From NCBI GenBank assembly GCA_014799855.1, contig JAAVHG010000121.1:1-6511 (forward strand): a DNA stretch of 6,511 bases, given 5' to 3'. Both the position numbers and the translations under genes were made by a program. Under the pieces are notes generated by a model. It did no database searches, had not been told where the DNA came from, and saw only the letters and a list, made by a program, of their open reading frames with translations. Shown here piece after piece: positions 1 to 4,732 of this stretch (its first letter is position 1; every line of letters starts with the position of its first letter). The DNA comes from Oscillibacter sp. GTDB lineage: Bacteria > Bacillota > Clostridia > Oscillospirales > Oscillospiraceae.

Positions 1-46
1 CCCATACCTCGTCGCTTATGTCATGCCGGTGATAGGAAGCTTCCAT
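1..46 (-). CDS. IS5-family transposase, N-terminal fragment (runs off the left edge)
   Basis: The first 15 codons of a transposase begin at an ATG on the minus strand (46-44) and read MEASYHRHDISDEVW before the window ends. The segment RHDISDEVW is the typical opening of IS5/IS427-type transposases (the N-terminal DUF4096-like domain, usually continuing with leucine- and proline-rich LLEPLLP-like sequence). The start is supported by a purine-rich AGAGGGG ribosome binding site six bases upstream and by an extended -10 promoter in front of it. The DDE catalytic domain lies outside the window, so it cannot be judged whether the enzyme is intact or is split into two frames, as in many members of this group. 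The identification rests on a very short stretch but the motif is distinctive. Confidence 0.7.
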   Translation of the reverse strand, partial: MEASYHRHDISDEVW

Positions 47-52
47 TTTTTG

Positions 53-59
53 CCCCTCT
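53..59 (-). promoter_or_regulatory. ribosome binding site of the IS transposase
   Basis: The minus strand reads AGAGGGG followed by six bases (CAAAAA) and ATG. Spacing and purine content fit a Shine-Dalgarno site. This supports the ATG at 46-44 as the true transposase start, although the gene is seen for only 15 codons. Confidence 0.65.
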
Positions 60-78
60 TCTTTCTTTTATTGCTTCC

Positions 79-87
79 ATTATATCA
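79..87 (-). promoter_or_regulatory. extended -10 promoter for the transposase
   Basis: On the minus strand TGA is followed directly by TATAAT (87 down to 79), a perfect -10 hexamer with the TGn extension. No good -35 hexamer is seen at 16-18 bases upstream; the candidate CTACAC at 107-102 is poor. An extended -10 can work without one. The predicted transcript starts near 72, leaving a leader of about 25 bases before the ATG. The upstream part of the promoter lies in the terminal segment of the IS, the usual layout for transposase promoters. Confidence 0.55.
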
Positions 88-111
88 CTTTTGTTAAACT
101 TGTGTAGACAC

Positions 112-579
112 TACCTAGAGTTAGCTAAATTATTATGGGGGAATCCAGAAGTTACCAGATATATTTGCGCTAACGGCATATTCAGCATGAATGATATAAT
201 CAAGCGCATAAATTCAGAAATTCTTAATGAATCTTTATATCAAGTCCAATATTGGCCGGTTTTTGAATTAGAAACAAATGATTTGATTGGGTGTTGTGGG
301 TTAAGACCTTATAAAGCAGACCAATATGAAATTGGTTTTCATTTACGGCCTGAGTTCTGGGGACAGGGATATGCGGCAGAGGCCGCAAGTGCTGTAATAG
401 AGTATGCGTTTACTGTTCTCAAAGCTAAAAAATTATTTGCTGGACATAATCCAAATAATAAAAAATCTCAGAAATTATTAAACAAGTTGGGGTTCATTTA
501 TATTGGCGACGAATTTTATGAGCCGACCGGTTTATATCACCCATCTTATGAGTTGGAAAATCATATATCGCATACATAA
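112..579 (+). pseudogene. GNAT-family N-acetyltransferase, 5' end removed by IS insertion
   Basis: The surviving 155 codons encode most of a RimJ/RimL-like GNAT acetyltransferase, which would move an acetyl group from acetyl-CoA to an amine; the substrate is unknown. The sequence opens with YLELAKLLWGNPEVTRYI, typical of helix 1 in this family. It continues with the central strands (QYWPVFELETNDLIGCCGLRP) and the acetyl-CoA pyrophosphate-binding motif RPEFWGQGYAAEA. It ends with the motif-B segment NPNNKKSQKLLNKLGF and a C-terminal EPTGLYHPSYEL. The first strand (usually TERLxLRxW) and a start codon are missing. The frame stays open leftwards, but the upstream residues (MLNLCRH from a TTG at 91) are encoded by the IS end and have no ribosome binding site. 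GC is about 35%, far below the neighbouring surface genes. A short protein from TTG 91 or ATG 187 is possible but would lack the first strand, so a dead remnant is the best reading. Confidence 0.75.
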
Positions 580-612
580 ATAAACACAGATTTATTGGGC
601 AGTTATTACTAT

Positions 613-650
613 GAAAAGATGGCCTCCACAATTGTGGAGGCCATCTTTTC
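613..650. terminator. perfect 38-bp palindrome, bidirectional intrinsic terminator
   Basis: The sequence from 613 to 650 is identical to its own reverse complement. It has a stem core GATGGCCTCCACA, central AATT, and flanking GAAAA / TTTTC. Read on the plus strand it lies 33 bases past the acetyltransferase stop and gives a stem followed by TTTTC. Read on the minus strand it lies about 140 bases past the SLH-gene stop and gives a stem followed by TTTTCAT. It therefore sits between two convergent genes and can serve both. The U run is only four long on each side, but stem stability is high. Confidence 0.8.
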
Positions 651-790
651 CTGTATTATCCCTGCTGCGCCTGTAGCATTCGCTGGGCTCTTCTCTGCTT
701 CAGGGGCTGGCGCGGGTTTTCATTTTCCCTTGAACAATCTATAGTGTTTTCTTTCCTTCTACAGGATACAGTTGGCGGTCCCGGAGGCGG

Positions 791-3700
791 TTACAGAGTC
801 AGCACCCGGTGCAGGATAACCGCCATTTCCGCACGGCTGATGGCCGCGCCGGGATTGAGGTTATTGCTGGTGTTGCCCCGGACCACGCCTAGATATACCA
901 GAGAGGCCACGGCGTTGCGGGCGTGCTCGCTGACCTGGTTTCCGTCCCCGTAGGAGAACAGGGTGCTGGCTGGTGCGCTGGGTACGCTCCGCCCCGCCGC
1001 TTCCATGGCCCGGCAGATCATCGTCATAGCGCTTTGCCGGGTGATGGGGCTGTTAGGCTGGAAGCGGTTATTCCCCGTGCCCTGGACGATGCCCATGCTC
1101 TGGGCCGTGGCAATGGCTCCGGCGAACACGCTTTCGGAGGACACGTCCCGGAAAGAGGCGCCGCTTCCGCTGGTGGGGAAACCGAAGGCCCGGCAGATCA
1201 TCAGGGTGAACTGGCCCCGCGTCACGTTGTCATTGGGGCCGTAAACGGTGTTGTTGCTGTAGCCGTTGACCACGCCCGCCTGGCGGAGATACTCCACCGA
1301 CGCCTTGGCCCAGTTGTTGGTCATGTCCGTAAAGGGCGTGGTGCAGTAGGAGTTGGAGAGGGAGACGGCCACCGTTCCGGTGAAGCTGCGGCCCTGGGTG
1401 TCATAGCCGGTATAGGTCATCGTGGCCTGGCCCTGGTATTCCGCCTTGGGCACAAAGGTCAGCTGGCTGATGTAGGGGTAGCTGTTGACGGAGTAATTGG
1501 CCCCCACCATGGCCGCGGAGCCGGACTGGCCGGCGGAGGTATAGCTGCTGTACAGCCGTCCCGCCGAGGTGGGCAGGCTGTTGAACTGAATATAGGAGAG
1601 GGTTCCTCCGGTATTGGCGGAACAGGCGTTTTGGAAGTCCTGGGTCCGCAGGGAAATGGGCAGGGAGCTGCCCATATAGGTGATTCCGGCGGAAACCGTG
1701 GTGCTCGTACCGCTGCCAACGGTGATTTGCACCGTTCCGCTGTAGGAGCCCTCGCCGCTGGCGTAGCCGGTGTAGGAGAAGGTGCAGGTGCCGCTGAAAT
1801 TATTGGCGGGAACAAAGGTAATGTTGGAGATAGCGTTGCTGCCGCCGCTGCTGCGGTAGTAGTTGGTGGAGGAGGAAACCCGGGTGTTGCTGGACCGGGA
1901 GGCGTTGTAATTGTAGTAGAGGGTGCCCTCGCGGCTGGAGGGGAGGGTGAACCGCACGTGGTCCAGGCCCTGGTTCATAGCCCTCTGGCAGGCCTCGTTG
2001 AAATCCGGGGCATTGAAGGACACGGGGCGGTTGACGCCAGTGGAATACGTGACGGCGCCGCTGTTTTCGCTGACGTTGATGGTCAGGTTGTCGGTAAAGC
2101 GGCCTCCGGCGTTGTCATATCCGGTAAAGGGAATGGTGACGGTTCCGGTAAAGCCGCTGGCCGGGACGAAGGACACCCGGTCCAGCCGGTACTGGGAGCT
2201 GGAGGCGCTGCGGTAATAGCGGATATCCGTGGTGACCCGCTCGCTGTTGGCGTTGGAATAGTCGTAGTACAGCACGCCCTGATTGGAGGCGGGAAGGCTG
2301 TCGAAGAGGATATAGTTGAGGGTGGAGTTGTTCTTATTCCGGCAGACGGTGTTGAAGTCAGAGGCCACCATAGTCACCCGCTGGTTGGGGGCGATGTTGT
2401 AGGTCACGCCACTGGTGGAGGAGGTGCCGTCGGGGGCGTAGATGTTCACCGTCACGTTCCCGGAGTAAGAGGACCCGCTGCTGTCGGTGCAGGTGTAGGG
2501 AATGGTGACCTTGCCGGAGAAACCGGCCGCCGGGACAAAGGTCAGGGTGTCAATGGAGGGATTGCTGGAGAAGTAATACTTGGTGCCGCTGACGACCTTC
2601 TGGGAGTACTGCCCGGCGGGGCTGTACTGGTAGTAGAGGACGCCGTTTGTGGCGCTGGGCTGGCCGAAGGTGACGTAGCGGATGGACCGCCCCGTCTTGT
2701 TCAGACACGTATTGGCGAAATCGTCTCCACGGAAAGCCAGAGGCGTATCCACGGCGGTGAGATAGGTCACGTCCCCGGTTCCCTTGACCGTAACGACGAT
2801 CTTTCCGCTATAGGGTTCGCTGTTGACATTATACCCCGTGTAAGAGATCGTCGCCTCGCCGTTGAAGCTGCCTTTTGCGATGAAGCACATGTCCTCAATC
2901 ATGGAGGCCTCCCGCAGATTGGCGGGCTTGGTGTAGTAGTAATTCTCCGACGCGCCCACGCCGTGGTTGGGGCTGTCCGGGGAGATATAGTTGTAATAGA
3001 CCACGCCCTGGTCGGTGGGCACGGAGACGTTGGTAATATAGCTGAGGCCGGCCCCGGTTTTGCTGACGCAGCGGTCGTTCAAGGTAGAGCGGAAGGAGGA
3101 GAATTTCAGCATATCTCCCGCATCCACATTGGCGGTCACCACCTGGGCCATGTCCTCTTCCACGGTGACGGTGCAGATGGCGGTATAGTCCGTGCCTACC
3201 TTTACTGTAATATTGCTGGAACCGGGATAGCGGCCCGACACCGCGCCGCCGGAGTTTATCGAGGCAACGGTGGGATTGCTGCTGGTCCAGGTGATGATTC
3301 TGACAGTCTGGGCATTGCCGTAAAGCTGGAGTTTTGCGCGCATATCCTCTGTCTTATCCACAAGGATGGTTTGGGTGCTGGGGAAGAGGATGCCGGAGAC
3401 CTCCACCGTGTACTCGTCCGTCACGCCGCCGGTGGCGGTTGCCACAACGGTGGTTCTGCCGGGGCCCACGGCGGTGACCCGGCCATTGCTGTCCACGGTG
3501 ACTACACTGGTGTCCGTGCTGGTCCAGGTGACGGTCTGGGGGGCGGAGGCGGGAATGACCGTGGCGGAGAGCCGCCACGCGGCGCCGCCTATGGCCATAT
3601 ATCCGGAGTTCGGGCAGGAAATGTGAACCTCCCGGACGGGCTCCGCCGTAACGGTGACGGTACACTGGGCGGAAGGCTCGGTCAGGCCCTGGGGCATGGC

Positions 3701-4657
3701 GGTAATGACGGCGGTGCCCACGGCGTTAGCGGTTAGTTCTACCGCCGCGCCGGAGGTGGTGAACGACGGCCTCGATTGGACGGAGACGACCGTCGGATCG
3801 CTGCTGGTCCAGACGATGTTTTGTCCGTCGAAATTTGCAAGCGTGCCTATCAGGCTGCGGTCGGTGCCGCCCAGCGTCATGCTGAGCTCGGTCTTGTTCA
3901 GCGTCAAGGTCGCCTCACCGTAGACCGTAACCACGCAGGTGGCGGTGATGGTGTTGTTCCGGTGGGATTTTGCCGTGATCGTGGCGGTGCCTTCGGCAAG
4001 GGCGTCGATGGTTATCGGATCACCCGATTTAGTGGCCGCGGCGGAAGAGGAAATGGAGATAATTCCCGCGGGGCTGACGTCCCAAAGAACATATTGATCG
4101 TCGGCGTTATCCGGACTGATCTGGGGGGTAATCTGCGTAGTCTTGCCCGTGCCGACGGAAACAGAGATGTTCCGGGAAAAAATCTGCCCATCCGAGCTTA
4201 GAAGAAGGCCGACAACATCTACCGAATCGGGCTGGACGCTAATGGAACACTCAATGGTTGTAGTGCCGGTCTCGCTTACGCAGGTTAAGGTTAATTTGGT
4301 AACGCCCACACCGACGGGATAAAAGGTATTGGAAACATTGTTGTAATTGTACTCTTTTGTTATCGTATCGGTGCGATGGTCCATAGTTACAATGCCGGGT
4401 GTTTCGACCGCCCATGTGAATGTGAGATCCTCAAATGTGCCAGTCCGCTCGAATTCGGCCCTCAATGTGCCCCCCGAAGTGGAACCATAGGTGATATAAA
4501 GATCGGGGCTGCTAAAGCCATCACCGCTCACAAATTTGAGACTCTCATCCACTATCGACACTGGCCCACCAGCCGCCAAAGCGGGCGTGGACAGGGAGAG
4601 GGCCAGAACAAGGGACAGGAGGAACGCCCAGAAGCGGCGCAAAGGGTTGGATTTCAT
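791..4657 (-). CDS. secreted S-layer-homology protein with Big_2 Ig-like domains and five cysteine-bearing tandem modules
   Basis: This 1288-residue protein is built for export and attachment to the cell wall. Residues 1-29 are a signal peptide (MKSNPLRR, hydrophobic core, then TPALAA, with likely cleavage after residue 28 or 29). Residues about 35-500 hold five Ig-like units of Big_2 type; the last three show the family signature clearly (VWTSSDPTV 282-290, TWTSTDTSV 378-386, TWTSSNPTV 456-464). Residues about 506-1100 hold five tandem modules of about 120 residues. Three SLH domains follow at about 1108-1160, 1169-1222 and 1234-1287. SLH domains bind pyruvylated secondary cell-wall polysaccharide, so the protein should be displayed on the S-layer side of the wall; the ligand of the outer domains cannot be read. 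The ATG is supported by AAGGAG nine bases upstream. The gene lies 75 bp after another surface gene on the same strand. The first 150 codons are lower in GC (about 50%) than the rest (about 60%). No enzymatic domain was seen, so adhesin or structural surface protein is the best reading. Confidence 0.93.
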   Translation of the reverse strand: MKSNPLRRFWAFLLSLVLALSLSTPALAAGGPVSIVDESLKFVSGDGFSSPDLYITYGSTSGGTLRAEFERTGTFEDLTFTWAVETPGIVTMDHRTDTITKEYNYNNVSNTFYPVGVGVTKLTLTCVSETGTTTIECSISVQPDSVDVVGLLLSSDGQIFSRNISVSVGTGKTTQITPQISPDNADDQYVLWDVSPAGIISISSSAAATKSGDPITIDALAEGTATITAKSHRNNTITATCVVTVYGEATLTLNKTELSMTLGGTDRSLIGTLANFDGQNIVWTSSDPTVVSVQSRPSFTTSGAAVELTANAVGTAVITAMPQGLTEPSAQCTVTVTAEPVREVHISCPNSGYMAIGGAAWRLSATVIPASAPQTVTWTSTDTSVVTVDSNGRVTAVGPGRTTVVATATGGVTDEYTVEVSGILFPSTQTILVDKTEDMRAKLQLYGNAQTVRIITWTSSNPTVASINSGGAVSGRYPGSSNITVKVGTDYTAICTVTVEEDMAQVVTANVDAGDMLKFSSFRSTLNDRCVSKTGAGLSYITNVSVPTDQGVVYYNYISPDSPNHGVGASENYYYTKPANLREASMIEDMCFIAKGSFNGEATISYTGYNVNSEPYSGKIVVTVKGTGDVTYLTAVDTPLAFRGDDFANTCLNKTGRSIRYVTFGQPSATNGVLYYQYSPAGQYSQKVVSGTKYYFSSNPSIDTLTFVPAAGFSGKVTIPYTCTDSSGSSYSGNVTVNIYAPDGTSSTSGVTYNIAPNQRVTMVASDFNTVCRNKNNSTLNYILFDSLPASNQGVLYYDYSNANSERVTTDIRYYRSASSSQYRLDRVSFVPASGFTGTVTIPFTGYDNAGGRFTDNLTINVSENSGAVTYSTGVNRPVSFNAPDFNEACQRAMNQGLDHVRFTLPSSREGTLYYNYNASRSSNTRVSSSTNYYRSSGGSNAISNITFVPANNFSGTCTFSYTGYASGEGSYSGTVQITVGSGTSTTVSAGITYMGSSLPISLRTQDFQNACSANTGGTLSYIQFNSLPTSAGRLYSSYTSAGQSGSAAMVGANYSVNSYPYISQLTFVPKAEYQGQATMTYTGYDTQGRSFTGTVAVSLSNSYCTTPFTDMTNNWAKASVEYLRQAGVVNGYSNNTVYGPNDNVTRGQFTLMICRAFGFPTSGSGASFRDVSSESVFAGAIATAQSMGIVQGTGNNRFQPNSPITRQSAMTMICRAMEAAGRSVPSAPASTLFSYGDGNQVSEHARNAVASLVYLGVVRGNTSNNLNPGAAISRAEMAVILHRVLTL
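797..1336 (-). other. three SLH domains coding for cell-wall anchoring
   Basis: Three consecutive SLH units close the SLH protein. Unit 1 has FTDM-NNWAKASVEYL and VNGYSNNTVYGPNDNVTRGQF. Unit 2 has FRDV and VQGTGNNRFQPNSPITRQSA. Unit 3 has YGDG, ARNAVASLVYLGVVRG and LNPGAAISRAEM. The TRAE tetrad that contacts the wall polymer in characterised SLH trimers appears as TRGQ, TRQS and SRAE, so the arginine is kept in all three while the other positions vary. A C-terminal trimer is the common anchoring arrangement in Firmicutes. Confidence 0.92.
1358..3142 (-). repeat. array of five tandem ~120-residue modules, each with one aligned cysteine
   Basis: The SLH protein carries five diverged copies at residues about 506-626, 630-740, 751-862, 869-980 and 988-1100. 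The shared pattern runs: a hydrophobic strand, (D/S)F-x3-C, L-x-Y-I-x-F, then G-x-LYY-x-Y, a YY pair, (L/I)-TFVPA-x-FSG, a YTGYD turn, and SYSG-x-V-x-I-x-V. The Cys positions are 530, 651, 772, 890 and 1012, so the spacings are 121, 121, 118 and 122. Copies 1 and 5 are the most diverged: copy 1 has CFIAK instead of TFVPA, and copy 5 has LYSSY. The second half resembles cadherin-like or Ig-like beta-sandwich repeats of bacterial surface proteins. I do not recognise the whole unit as a named family. Confidence 0.85.
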
Positions 4658-4666
4658 CAGGATACA

Positions 4667-4672
4667 CTCCTT
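4667..4672 (-). promoter_or_regulatory. ribosome binding site of the SLH protein gene
   Basis: The minus strand reads AAGGAG, then nine bases, then ATG at 4657-4655. It directly precedes a codon run that begins a textbook signal peptide, so it fixes the start of the SLH gene. Confidence 0.85.
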
Positions 4673-4676
4673 TTTT

Positions 4677-4717
4677 GAAAGAAAAGTGAGGAGGGCGGGC
4701 GGAAACGCCCGCCCTCC
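4677..4717 (-). terminator. GC-rich hairpin with U-rich tail between the two surface genes (terminator or attenuator)
   Basis: A 12-bp perfect stem (4690-4701 pairing with 4706-4717, sequence GGAGGGCGGGCG on the minus strand) closes a TTTC tetraloop. On the minus strand it is followed by TCACTTTTCTTTC (4689-4677). It starts 15 bases past the stop of the upstream gene and ends only about 30 bases before the SLH-gene ATG. It fits an intrinsic terminator for the upstream gene. Because there is almost no room for a promoter after it, either the SLH gene relies on partial read-through or its promoter overlaps the hairpin or the end of the upstream gene. Confidence 0.7.
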
Positions 4718-4732
4718 CGGGATTGTTCAGGG

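Larger units (their letters stand above)
1..111 (-). mobile_element. 5' terminal part of an IS5-family (IS427-like) insertion sequence
   Basis: This is the upstream end of an insertion sequence whose body lies left of the window. Reading the minus strand from about 111 leftwards gives a terminal segment starting GTGTCTACACAAG, an extended -10 promoter, a ribosome binding site and the start of a transposase. The right boundary is set at about 111 because acetyltransferase coding similarity begins immediately after it, at codon TAC 112-114. The bases TA at 112-113 would fit the 2-bp TA target duplication known for IS427-group elements. The other terminus is not in view, so neither the inverted repeat nor the duplication can be confirmed. 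The exact boundary is uncertain by a few bases. Confidence 0.68.

Noticed and set aside
71..100. An outward promoter from the IS end driving the acetyltransferase remnant
   Set aside because: The best pair (TTGCTT at 71-76 and TAAACT at 95-100, 18 bases apart) is weak in both hexamers, and there is no translation start downstream that it would serve.
91..579. An intact 162-residue acetyltransferase starting at TTG 91
   Set aside because: The TTG lies within the insertion-sequence end, has no Shine-Dalgarno site, and gives an N-terminus unlike the family. The gene is better described as truncated.
1358..3142. A CRISPR or DNA-level tandem repeat array
   Set aside because: The repetition is at protein level with units near 350 bp and diverged nucleotide sequence, in frame within a coding region.
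923..3736. A 937-codon open frame on the plus strand opposite the SLH protein gene
   Set aside because: Its product is a glycine-, valine- and histidine-rich low-complexity string with no domain. It mirrors the codon-position bias of the GC-rich minus-strand gene, which has a signal peptide, repeats and SLH domains.
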